DNA of 64,000 bases, from NCBI GenBank assembly GCA_015272215.1, contig JACYMD010000115.1:1-64000 (forward strand). Reading direction: 5' to 3'. Each line of letters begins with the position of its first letter. Position 1 is the stretch's first letter. The stretch is from Rivularia sp. T60_A2020_040. GTDB lineage: Bacteria; Cyanobacteriota; Cyanobacteriia; Cyanobacteriales; Nostocaceae. Made by a program: the position numbers and the translations under genes. Below are positions 9,101 through 15,186 of this stretch, piece by piece. The notes under the pieces were generated by a model. That model did not search any database, was not told the DNA's origin, and was given only the letters and a program-made list of their open reading frames with translations.

Positions 9101-10147
9101 TTGTGATGGAAAAATGTCAGAAGAAAAACCCTCCTTGTCCCCTTGCCTCCTTATCTCCCCATCCTCTTCCCGTTGCCCTAACCAAGCTATTAACCATCCA
9201 TAAATACCAATGGCTAAACCTAAATTTGCAACATTTACCCCAGCACCAAAAATTGCTCGCAGTAATACCACCATTGAGGCATAAATAATTACTGTAGCAG
9301 TGATATTTTTTCCCCAATTCCTTTCAGATAAACCTTTTTTTTCTACTTCCTGTTGTCGAGTACGAATTTGAAAAACGGTAATAATAGTTGTTCCGATAAC
9401 AGCTAAATAAACTGCAATTAAGGGAAATCCTGTAAACTTCCAACCCCAATGCAGGTAACTCAATCCCAGAATATTTATTAAAGATAATTTACTAAATTCA
9501 ACACTTCCGCTAAATATTGATTGTTTAAAAAGTAATACAGTTATTCCCGTTAAAATAATTGACGCAATACCAACTAAAATCAAGTTGATCGGATTCTGCC
9601 ACAAACCAAAGCTATCCATTGCCCAAAAGTTAATTGGAATCAACAGCATTGCCACAGTATACAAAGCGCCACTTGTCAACCGTAAATTTGCTTGTTTACC
9701 AGTCCAAAAACCGAGTCCCCAAAAACCCAAGGTGTAAGCAAATAAAACCCCATATTGTAAAACAGGCGTAAATCTCTCCCACTGACTTGCAGCAAGCGCT
9801 CCAGAAGAAACTACTACACTAAACATTCCCAAAAATAGCAGCCAACGGACACTCAATTCTGCCCGTAGCGATCGCCATATTGTACTAAAAAAACTGGGTG
9901 TAGCCACTACCTTTGGCTTAAACGCAGTTGTACTAGGTTGGACAATCACTTGTTGTGTCTGCGTTTTAGCTACAGCTTCAGGCTGTAAAATCACCTGACA
10001 GACTAAATGTTCTTGACATATTTGCTTAACTTGAGCATCAGATATCAAATCTAAGCGCAACCATTGATCAAGCCCCTGCAATAAATGGGGATGTTCCCCA
10101 GGAAGCCTGACTTCAAATTTAAGCGAGCGGTTAAAATTGGATGGCAT
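6143..10147 (-). CDS. Large multi-pass membrane protein, DUF2157-like
   Basis: 1334 residues from ATG at 10147; a GTG four codons upstream is possible but less likely. The first ~90 residues are soluble (LLQGLDQWLRLDLISDAQV, QICQEHL), like the cytoplasmic head of DUF2157 proteins. The rest is a long series of hydrophobic helices, roughly 35 or more, with short loops. Function of the family is unknown. Two hydrophilic loops are encoded by dispersed genomic repeats: about residues 325-350 (GEIRRQGDKEG) and about 520-550 (NRRDAESAEERGKER). Both stay in frame and fall between membrane helices, so the protein seems to tolerate them. The gene stands alone between the PEP-CTERM gene and the sigma gene, all on the minus strand. 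Family assignment is moderate; the membrane nature is certain. Confidence 0.75.
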   Translation of the reverse strand: MPSNFNRSLKFEVRLPGEHPHLLQGLDQWLRLDLISDAQVKQICQEHLVCQVILQPEAVAKTQTQQVIVQPSTTAFKPKVVATPSFFSTIWRSLRAELSVRWLLFLGMFSVVVSSGALAASQWERFTPVLQYGVLFAYTLGFWGLGFWTGKQANLRLTSGALYTVAMLLIPINFWAMDSFGLWQNPINLILVGIASIILTGITVLLFKQSIFSGSVEFSKLSLINILGLSYLHWGWKFTGFPLIAVYLAVIGTTIITVFQIRTRQQEVEKKGLSERNWGKNITATVIIYASMVVLLRAIFGAGVNVANLGLAIGIYGWLIAWLGQREEDGEIRRQGDKEGFSSDIFPSQTIGGVLLFLGWYLTVESNPLQAITISSLGLWFFNSRLHLYSLKSDFVAFFVVGLQSMWLGWRLLSVEFQSSIITTATQFTNSQNYPWALLSVGLFPYIIFMVVFTDRFYIKNKPDLARFGELLTLILGFTLTAVALGNPTLRSLNLLLSTITLAIVTHRRFNLFPVEDYGSKNRRDAESAEERGKERLLILARDRSNEISSSISFLSSPLIYLTHITAILTLFSWINLFFPSISQQVWAVICLVVMVGEWLFSVGDEFWRRSGWHIGLVLAGLSYLLLWTNLESIWNGIYLNQSNWGLSWFVTPVTLTVIGSRDREDRKYHQITISTLTVIFAQLLTLPLPGTRLIGLAVGAAVMFVNTRYLKNKLAAVITVGFALSLIFAAVWESASLLFAGWFVLSAAIILSLWVIRKLLQRGNELANIYAVATDFWATTLCSCELLFLSLHAVSVYLFAPPDILLYAASAAIILVALSFRHWQQPTKSTFYGIAWCVELLVVEILATQTKEIIYVAIANICLGLITQLFGEWWCKKQQSSIPIRWHILPLSYALFGLLLRLNTFDSWTGLSTLGVALIVIGVGRRNQKLKPLLYLGLTGVSIAAYELLVYQLQQLSGGAIGDGWIALATLAAVIAYIYRLLSFWLISYLHLSRQELKMFAHFHWALSSVLLVAAINYPIKANILALATGLLLTCYAIFQGRYSFELAPQSVQRNITQAEIWVYIGLVEAACLRYFLPDTSIVRLFLEQIRPWQAAVSCLIAYSLYSLPWQRWKWSKKPWQIAAYIIPLISLWETRIEVYSISILLVALYYIFIAKITTKFRFTYISLGLINWTLWRGFSDLNLSDGLWYISSIGLFLLYIAQFDPQLKLPQNKSFRHWLRMLGSGMICGYAVVFYQNSYLIPGLIPGILSLIAIFAGLALRIRAFLYIGTATFLVTGFYHLVISILRYPFLKWVIGLLVGISLIFIAANFESRRQQLTSLLNNTNDEFREWE
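8509..8588 (-). repeat. Dispersed repeat inside the DUF2157-like gene (encodes NRRDAESAEERGKE...)
   Basis: On the minus strand this stretch begins AAAAACCGCAGAGACGCAG and ends GGGATAGGAGTAAT. The same repeat, about 80% identical or more, occurs outside genes at 60729-60810. Here it is translated in frame as a hydrophilic loop. Confidence 0.8.
9117..9180 (-). repeat. Second repeat-derived in-frame insert (encodes GEIRRQGDKEG)
   Basis: The minus strand reads as purine-rich GGGAGATAAGGAGGCAAGG and so on, encoding EDGEIRRQGDKEG. This purine-rich sequence resembles repeats commonly seen between genes in Nostocales. It lies in a loop between two hydrophobic helices. Confidence 0.55.
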
Positions 10148-10293
10148 AATACAATGCACTCTAATAGTACAATAATTACATCATCCCTTAGATATATATT
10201 TTCGGATGAGTTGTTTATGACACTTCTGCCGCTGAATGAAGTGGTTATCACAATTTCTAATTAACCGCTCGCTGATGCTTAAAAAATTACCAG

Positions 10294-11037
10294 TTACTTT
10301 TTCTTGCGCTTCAGATTCCTAACATTACCCAATAATGTACTCACAGCGAGCAAACCTAATATTCCATTGTGTTCTGGAACTTTCTGCACTGGAATAGGAA
10401 GTGGTCCGGCACCACTACCTAAAGTATTATTATTACTGGCTATATAAGTACCACCAGGACCACTTGGTGGTTGAGTTGTTTGCCAAAAGAAGGTGATTGT
10501 TTCTGGGTTAGAGGTATTTGTGTTCCAGCCTTCTCCTCCCGATACAGTCCATATTAATTTGCCATCATCAAGTTGTTTAATCTTGAACTTACCATCGGAG
10601 CCAAGTGCATTTTCTGCTTGAGAAAAGCTATAACCTACAACATTATTAAATCCGGAAGCATTAAAACCCAAACTGAATTGACTGACATCATTAAAAGGGA
10701 TAATGTTCTCTGGGAAAGGGAATGGAGCATCGTTGGGAAAATCAACACCGGGTGTAACTTGGTGTACGTAAGTATAAATTGTCCCTTGTGGATTTTGCGG
10801 TGGTACGCAGCTTGTAAAACCAGCAGGACAAAATACCCCGCTTTTCAAATCTCCAAGCCCTTGGTTGTTAGCATTGATTAAGGATGTTTCTACGAATGGT
10901 CCAACTGGTCCGACTATTGCAGCACCTAAACTTAAATTATCAAAGTTTGTCGCGATTATAGATGCAGCATTAGCCTTTTGTGGAAATAAACTCAACAAGG
11001 TCAATGCAGTGATTATCGAGAAAATATTTTTATTCAT
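10294..11037 (-). CDS. Exported protein with PEP-CTERM-like sorting signal
   Basis: 247 residues from ATG at 11037; a TTG nine codons upstream would spoil the signal peptide. Residues 1-25 form a Sec signal peptide (MNKNIFSIITALTLLSLFP, cleavage after KANA). The C-terminus has the three-part exosortase signal: VPEH, a hydrophobic stretch (GILGLLAVSTLLG) and a basic tail (LKRKKK). The usual motif is VPEP, so the final proline is replaced by histidine. The middle contains repeated Gly/Asn/Pro-rich segments and two cysteines, with no enzyme motif. Such proteins are exported and handled by exosortase, often ending up at the cell surface or in extracellular matrix. No exosortase gene is in the window. 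Confidence 0.7.
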   Translation of the reverse strand: MNKNIFSIITALTLLSLFPQKANAASIIATNFDNLSLGAAIVGPVGPFVETSLINANNQGLGDLKSGVFCPAGFTSCVPPQNPQGTIYTYVHQVTPGVDFPNDAPFPFPENIIPFNDVSQFSLGFNASGFNNVVGYSFSQAENALGSDGKFKIKQLDDGKLIWTVSGGEGWNTNTSNPETITFFWQTTQPPSGPGGTYIASNNNTLGSGAGPLPIPVQKVPEHNGILGLLAVSTLLGNVRNLKRKKK

Positions 11038-11344
11038 CAAAAATTTGCCGGTAAAATTACTCAAAGAAAAACAACATATGAATTAAGTAAATTCACTGTC
11101 AACATCATTAGATAATATTATTAGATAAATTTCAAATTAAATACTTAAAATTTGATGAGAATTTAAGCAGTGTTTACCAGATATTTATATTTAACGTTTT
11201 TAGTGCCATTGTACTAATTAATCCTTCTGACAACCAATTCCCAGACGGGATTCTACTCAATTCCGTCGAACTAATAACATATACTTAAAAAGATAAGAGT
11301 GAAAAGTTAAAATTCTTAACTCTTCACTCTCATCTTTTATAAAA
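11038..11344. other. Spacer between the PEP-CTERM gene and tRNA-Arg
   Basis: AT-rich, about 300 bp, presumably carrying the promoter of the PEP-CTERM gene. A dyad AAGAGTGAAAAGTTAA / TTAACTCTTCACTCT near 11295-11335 could form a hairpin just downstream of the minus-strand tRNA gene and act as its terminator. Confidence 0.4.
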
Positions 11345-11418
11345 CGGGCGGGAAGGGATTTGAACCCCTGACACCGTGGTCCGTAGCCACGTGCTCTAGT
11401 CCACTGAGCTACACGCCC
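11345..11418 (-). tRNA. tRNA-Arg (anticodon ACG)
   Basis: 74 nt. On the minus strand: acceptor GGGCGTG pairing with CCCGCCC (one mismatch), D arm GCTC..GAGC, anticodon stem CGTGG/CCACG with loop CTACGGA (anticodon ACG), and T arm AGGGG-TTCAAAT-CCCTT. No CCA is encoded directly after the discriminator base. No integrated element is attached to this tRNA. Confidence 0.95.
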
Positions 11419-11452
11419 TTACAACTAGTTAATCATAGCATATGTCAACCAC

Positions 11453-11971
11453 ATGACACAAGAAAATTTTCAAAATTCCTCAAATTCAGTTCCTGAGCAG
11501 GGTTTAACTCATTTGGATGATCACGGAGAAGCCCAGATGGTGGATGTATCTGCCAAAATTCCCACTGTTAGAGAAGCTGTAGCTGTTGGGAAAGTGCGAA
11601 TGAAACAAGAAACTTTTGCCGCAATTGAATCAGGAAACGCTCCCAAAGGTGATGTTTTAGCAACTGCAAGACTTGCTGGAATTATGGCTGCAAAACAAAC
11701 ATCGGCTTTGATTCCGTTATGTCATCCTTTACCGTTACAAAAAATTGAGGTGCAAATCACAGCTTTATCTCAACTACCGGGTTATTCCATTCAAGCAACA
11801 GTTAAAACCAAAGCTGAAACCGGCGTAGAAATGGAAGCTTTAACTGCTGTTTCTGTCGCCGCTCTGACTTTATACGATATGGCGAAAGCTTTAGAAAAAT
11901 CCATACAAATTGAATCAATACATTTAGTCAGTAAAAGTGGTGGTAAATCAGGAGATTATTCGCTGCAATAA
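11453..11971 (+). CDS. moaC: Cyclic pyranopterin monophosphate synthase MoaC
   Basis: 172 residues, the usual length for MoaC. It converts the MoaA product to cyclic pyranopterin monophosphate in molybdenum cofactor synthesis, in the cytosol. Signature stretches are present in order: [18 protein letters not shown] near the start, [10 protein letters not shown] (about 95-105), [16 protein letters not shown] (about 125-140), YDMAKALEK with the catalytic Asp and Lys, and KSGGKSGDY at the end. The gene starts 34 bases after the oppositely oriented tRNA-Arg. No other moa genes are next to it, so the pathway is dispersed. The protein would serve nitrate reductase and other Mo enzymes. Confidence 0.95.
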   Translation: MTQENFQNSSNSVPEQGLTHLDDHGEAQMVDVSAKIPTVREAVAVGKVRMKQETFAAIESGNAPKGDVLATARLAGIMAAKQTSALIPLCHPLPLQKIEVQITALSQLPGYSIQATVKTKAETGVEMEALTAVSVAALTLYDMAKALEKSIQIESIHLVSKSGGKSGDYSLQ

Positions 11972-12108
11972 ACAATTAGTCAATGTAGATAGAATTTGGA
12001 AGAGTTTAGCAGCGAATTCATTCCCCGTTTATTTCGCCACACAAACAAGTAGAAAAATTTTTGCTACCTGCTTTACAATATGAGAATATTATTTACAAAT
12101 CTTAAAAA

Positions 12109-13041
12109 ATGCAGACCAGTACAGTTGCTTCTACAACTCCGATTCCCGGTAAATATTGGCAATGGCGCGGACATGAGGTTTACTACGTCAAAGCCGGAGA
12201 GAATTCCCAACGTCCGCCTTTACTATTAGTACATGGTTTTGGTGCTTCCACAGACCACTGGCGCAAGAATATCGCCGAATTGCATGATGATTTTGAAGTA
12301 TACGCGATCGACTTATTGGGATTTGGACGTTCGCAGAAACCCAAGTTACAGTACAGTGGTGATTTATGGTGCAACCAATTACACGATTTTATCACCCAAG
12401 TAATTGGTAGAAAAGCCGTATTAGCAGGTAATTCCCTCGGTGGTTATGCAACTTTGTCTGTAGCAGCACAACATCCCGATGCTGCTGCGGGTTTGGTATT
12501 AGTTAATAGTGCAGGTCCCTTCAGTCAAGACCAGCCAACAGTAGAGCCAGAAGCCTTACAATCAGAAATTGAACCACCTTTAAACGAGAAGCTACAGAAA
12601 TTATTCGGTGATTTCGTCAAGTTGATTTTCAAGCAACCCTTAGCTCAATTTATTTTATTTCAATACATTCGCCAACCTTGGGTAATTCGTCAAACTCTAG
12701 AAAAAGTTTATTTAGATAAAAGTGCAATTACAGAGCAATTAATCGAAGAAATCCGTCTTCCTTCCGGTGACAAAGGTGCTTTTGATGTATTTTGTTCAGT
12801 TTTTAGTACTCCCCAAGGAGAGAAAGTAGACGTACTTTTGCAGCAACTAACTTGTCCATTGTTATTGTTATGGGGAGAAGCAGATCCCTGGATGAATGCA
12901 AAAGAACGTTCTCAAAAATTTCACCAATATTATCCTCACTTAACAGAATATTATCTCAGAGCAGGTCATTGTCCCCATGATGAAGTACCGCAGCAATTAA
13001 ATTCATTATTGCGAGATTGGGTTTTTTCTATCGCTGAGTAG
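12109..13041 (+). CDS. Alpha/beta-fold hydrolase
   Basis: 310 residues. The fold's motifs are clear: oxyanion HGFGAS (42-47), nucleophile elbow GNSLGG with Ser109, acid Asp259 in LLLWGEADPW, and His287 in AGHCPHDE. A cap of about 60-80 residues lies between. There is no signal peptide or membrane segment, so it is cytosolic. Close relatives are common in cyanobacteria and plants; the substrate is not predictable (esterase, lipase or C-C hydrolase). The last 43 codons (12912-13040) occur again, with one mismatch, at 13884-14012, beyond a toxin-antitoxin pair. The gene is nonetheless intact and ends in TAG, while the duplicate ends in TAA. Confidence 0.85.
   Translation: MQTSTVASTTPIPGKYWQWRGHEVYYVKAGENSQRPPLLLVHGFGASTDHWRKNIAELHDDFEVYAIDLLGFGRSQKPKLQYSGDLWCNQLHDFITQVIGRKAVLAGNSLGGYATLSVAAQHPDAAAGLVLVNSAGPFSQDQPTVEPEALQSEIEPPLNEKLQKLFGDFVKLIFKQPLAQFILFQYIRQPWVIRQTLEKVYLDKSAITEQLIEEIRLPSGDKGAFDVFCSVFSTPQGEKVDVLLQQLTCPLLLLWGEADPWMNAKERSQKFHQYYPHLTEYYLRAGHCPHDEVPQQLNSLLRDWVFSIAE
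12912..13040 (+). repeat. 129-bp direct repeat, copy 1 (3' end of the hydrolase gene)
   Basis: It is identical to 13884-14012 except for one base (CACTTA against CAATTA). The distance from repeat start to repeat start is 972 bp, and the space between the copies holds a vapBC-type pair. Confidence 0.95.
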
Positions 13042-13070
13042 TGGAGAGAATGTGTCTATAAAATTACGCT
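13041..13070. other. Start of unique segment between the 129-bp repeats
   Basis: After the hydrolase stop the sequence differs from that after the second copy, marking the junction of the inserted segment (13041-13883). A hairpin ATTACGC..GCGTAAT follows at about 13062-13082 and may end hydrolase transcription. Confidence 0.5.
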
Positions 13071-13118
13071 AATCTGGCGTAATCAAGAGTATTAAGAATA
13101 AATTATTAAGAATCAACT

Positions 13119-13376
13119 ATGCAAAGTATTAAATTAAAAAAACGTGTCGGAGAAGATGGTATTTTACATTTAGATATTCCCTTGGGAATGAAAGATCAAG
13201 AAGTAGAAGTAATGGTAATTTATCAGTCAATTGAAACAGCAATAGCAACCCAAACCCCATCCGATTTAGGATATCCCCCCGGTTTTTTTGAGCAGACAGC
13301 AGGTTGTTTAGCGGATGATCCAATTCAAAGATACCCCCAAGGTGAATTTGAAGAACGGGAGTCATTATTTGAGTGA
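13119..13376 (+). CDS. Antitoxin of a VapBC-type pair
   Basis: 85 residues. It begins with MQSIKLKKRVGEDGILHLDI and continues LGMKDQEVEVMVIY, a short beta-rich head like those of AbrB-like or phage-type antitoxins of VapC toxins in cyanobacteria. The acidic tail (GEFEERESLFE) would be the toxin-binding part. Its stop overlaps the toxin start by four bases (GTGA), the usual sign of translational coupling. It binds and silences the PIN toxin and probably represses its own operon; both roles are known for the class and inferred here. The pair lies entirely inside a segment flanked by 129-bp direct repeats. Confidence 0.75.
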   Translation: MQSIKLKKRVGEDGILHLDIPLGMKDQEVEVMVIYQSIETAIATQTPSDLGYPPGFFEQTAGCLADDPIQRYPQGEFEERESLFE

Positions 13377-13780
13377 TTTATCTATTAGATACTAACGCTT
13401 GCATTGTTTATCTAAATCGTCCCATGTCTTCTGTACAAAAAAGACTACAATCATTGTCATCACGAGATATTGCTGTGTGTTCGGTGGTTAAAGCCGAACT
13501 ATTTTACGGTGCAATGAGAAGTAATAATCCTCAACGTACCTTAGTTTTACAATCCGCATTTCTAAATAATTTTGTATCGTTACCTTTTGATGATAATGCT
13601 GCTACTATTTACGGGAGAATTCGGGCTTCCTTAGCTGCTAGTGGCACGCCAATTGGTCCTTATGATTTACAAATAGCGGCGATTGCGTTGGCAAATAATT
13701 TAATTTTGGTTACGCATAATGTGCGGGAGTTTAGTCGAGTGAATGGGTTACATATTGAAGATTGGGAGGAAGAAACTTGA
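13373..13780 (+). CDS. vapC: VapC-family PIN-domain ribonuclease toxin
   Basis: 135 residues from a GTG start that overlaps the antitoxin stop. The acidic metal-binding residues of a PIN nuclease are present: Asp6 (LLDTNA), Glu42 (KAELFYG) and Asp98 (GPYDLQIAA), with Asn116 in VTHNVREF. The C-terminal VNGLHIEDW is typical for cyanobacterial VapC. Toxins of this family cleave tRNA or rRNA and arrest growth when the antitoxin is lost. All active-site residues are intact, so the toxin looks functional. A second, partial PIN gene lies at the start of the window. Confidence 0.9.
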   Translation: MIYLLDTNACIVYLNRPMSSVQKRLQSLSSRDIAVCSVVKAELFYGAMRSNNPQRTLVLQSAFLNNFVSLPFDDNAATIYGRIRASLAASGTPIGPYDLQIAAIALANNLILVTHNVREFSRVNGLHIEDWEEET

Positions 13781-13883
13781 GTTTTGAATTAGATAATAAT
13801 TTGCCTCAAAATTGGTAAATTACAACTGAAACAATTGACTAGCACTTACGCAATATGTGACTAAAAAAGTGATTCTAATGCTT

Positions 13884-14013
13884 TCAAAAATTTCACCAAT
13901 ATTATCCTCAATTAACAGAATATTATCTCAGAGCAGGTCATTGTCCCCATGATGAAGTACCGCAGCAATTAAATTCATTATTGCGAGATTGGGTTTTTTC
14001 TATCGCTGAGTAA
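13884..14013 (+). pseudogene. Duplicated 3' fragment of the alpha/beta hydrolase gene
   Basis: This is the last 43 codons of the hydrolase at 12109-13041, with one substitution (His to Gln, in the PHLTE stretch) and a TAA stop. It has no start or upstream part and is a remnant. It marks the far side of the toxin-antitoxin segment. The near identity implies a recent event or ongoing gene conversion. Confidence 0.9.
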
Positions 14014-14020
14014 TAAAAGG

Positions 14021-14093
14021 TCAACTGTCAACTGTCAACTCCCAACTGTCAACTGTCCACTGTCAACTGTCAACTCCCAACTCTCAACTCTCA
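14021..14093. repeat. STRR, 7-bp units CAACTGT/CAACTCC
   Basis: About ten units of TCAACTG-type heptamers, followed by a short AATCCAAAATC run. The same heptamer array occurs at 62170-62240. It has no coding role and lies directly before the transporter gene. Confidence 0.9.
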
Positions 14094-14129
14094 ATCCAAA
14101 ATCCAAAATCTAAAATCCAAAATTATTTG

Positions 14130-14987
14130 ATGGGTTATAAACAAAGTATTGTCCGTGGAGCAATATTTATTATTGCTGCGGAGTTGGTGTTAACAATGAA
14201 TGGAGTAATTATCAAATTAGCATCGGCTGGTTTACCAAATGAAATGATTGTTTTCTTCAGAAATTTGTTTGGTTTATTCAGCTTAATGCCGATATTTGCT
14301 CATCAAGGTACAGCTATTATACAAACTAAAAAATTTCACTTGCATTTACTGCGGGGACTTTGTGGTGTCGCGGCTATGTATTGTTTGTTTTATGTGATGG
14401 CAAAACTTCAATTAGCAAATGCCATGTTACTTAAATCAACAATTCCAATATTTATTCCTTTGGTTGCTTTTAGTTGGTTGAAAGAGAAAATTTCAGTTGT
14501 GGCTCGTATCGCGATCGCAATTGGTTTTTGCGGTGTATTTTTAGTATTGAAACCCGGTACTGATTTTGATTGGGTAATGTTAATTGGTTTAATTAGTAGT
14601 GCTTTCGCATCAATTTCGATGGTGACGATACGCAAATTATCAGCAACAGAACCGGCTGTACGTACAGTTTTATATTTTGCAATTATTGCGAGTTTGGTAT
14701 CGGTTATACCTTTAACTTGGGCTTGGAAAACTCCCACTTTTAACGAATGGTTAATGTTAATCGGAGTGGGTATTAGCAGTACTGTGGTTCAATTGTTAAC
14801 AACTCGCGGTTATGCATCTGCACCTGCTTCTCAAGTGGGAATTTTCTCTTATGCTTCGGTAATATTTGGTGCTTTGATTGGTTGGTTATTGTGGCATGAA
14901 TTATGGGATATTACATCGCTTTTTGGTGCTGTATTTATTCTCGCTGCTGGTTTGCTGACACTTCGCGATCGCTCTCTAATTGAATGA
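14130..14987 (+). CDS. DMT-superfamily (EamA-type) transporter
   Basis: 285 residues from ATG at 14130. About ten hydrophobic helices are arranged as two EamA halves (about 10-140 and 150-282). Typical features are an early membrane helix with LVLTMNGVIIKLAS, the FFRNLFGL stretch, LKSTIPIFIPLVAFSWLKEK closing the first half, and FGALIGWLLWHELWD near the end of the second. Members export amino acids, metabolites or drugs across the inner membrane; the substrate cannot be read from sequence. The gene follows the STRR and is convergent with rel, from which it is separated by a hairpin-forming repeat. Confidence 0.88.
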   Translation: MGYKQSIVRGAIFIIAAELVLTMNGVIIKLASAGLPNEMIVFFRNLFGLFSLMPIFAHQGTAIIQTKKFHLHLLRGLCGVAAMYCLFYVMAKLQLANAMLLKSTIPIFIPLVAFSWLKEKISVVARIAIAIGFCGVFLVLKPGTDFDWVMLIGLISSAFASISMVTIRKLSATEPAVRTVLYFAIIASLVSVIPLTWAWKTPTFNEWLMLIGVGISSTVVQLLTTRGYASAPASQVGIFSYASVIFGALIGWLLWHELWDITSLFGAVFILAAGLLTLRDRSLIE

Positions 14988-15045
14988 CTTAATAAATTAT
15001 AAAGGTGTTGTGGAATTAACGGGAATTTGACGATGATCACAGAAG

Positions 15046-15108
15046 TCGGGTTTTTACTACAAGTATCCGTAACATCAGAAAACATTAATAAAAACCCGAC
15101 TTCTCACC
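15046..15108. repeat. Inverted repeat AGAAGTCGGGTTTTTA...TAAAAACCCGACTTCT
   Basis: The 16-base arms pair almost perfectly around a loop of about 30 bases, between the convergent transporter and rel genes. It is a member of a dispersed AAGTCGGGTTTTT family also at 38565, 42177, 46315, 56011 and 60625. It probably works as a two-way terminator. Confidence 0.7.
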
Positions 15109-15186
15109 CCAGGAAAAATCCAGGGTGTTTTGAAAGTTTTGAAAGTCTAATTTACTGGGTTTAAGGATATTTTGATCAATAGCAGT

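Noticed and set aside
11345-11418. tRNA-Arg as an integration site
   Set aside because: No duplicated tRNA 3' end or integrase is seen nearby.
14021-14093. CAACTGT array as a possible CRISPR or origin iteron
   Set aside because: No spacers, and the same heptamer array occurs at 62170. No dnaA, DnaA-box cluster or replication gene is nearby.
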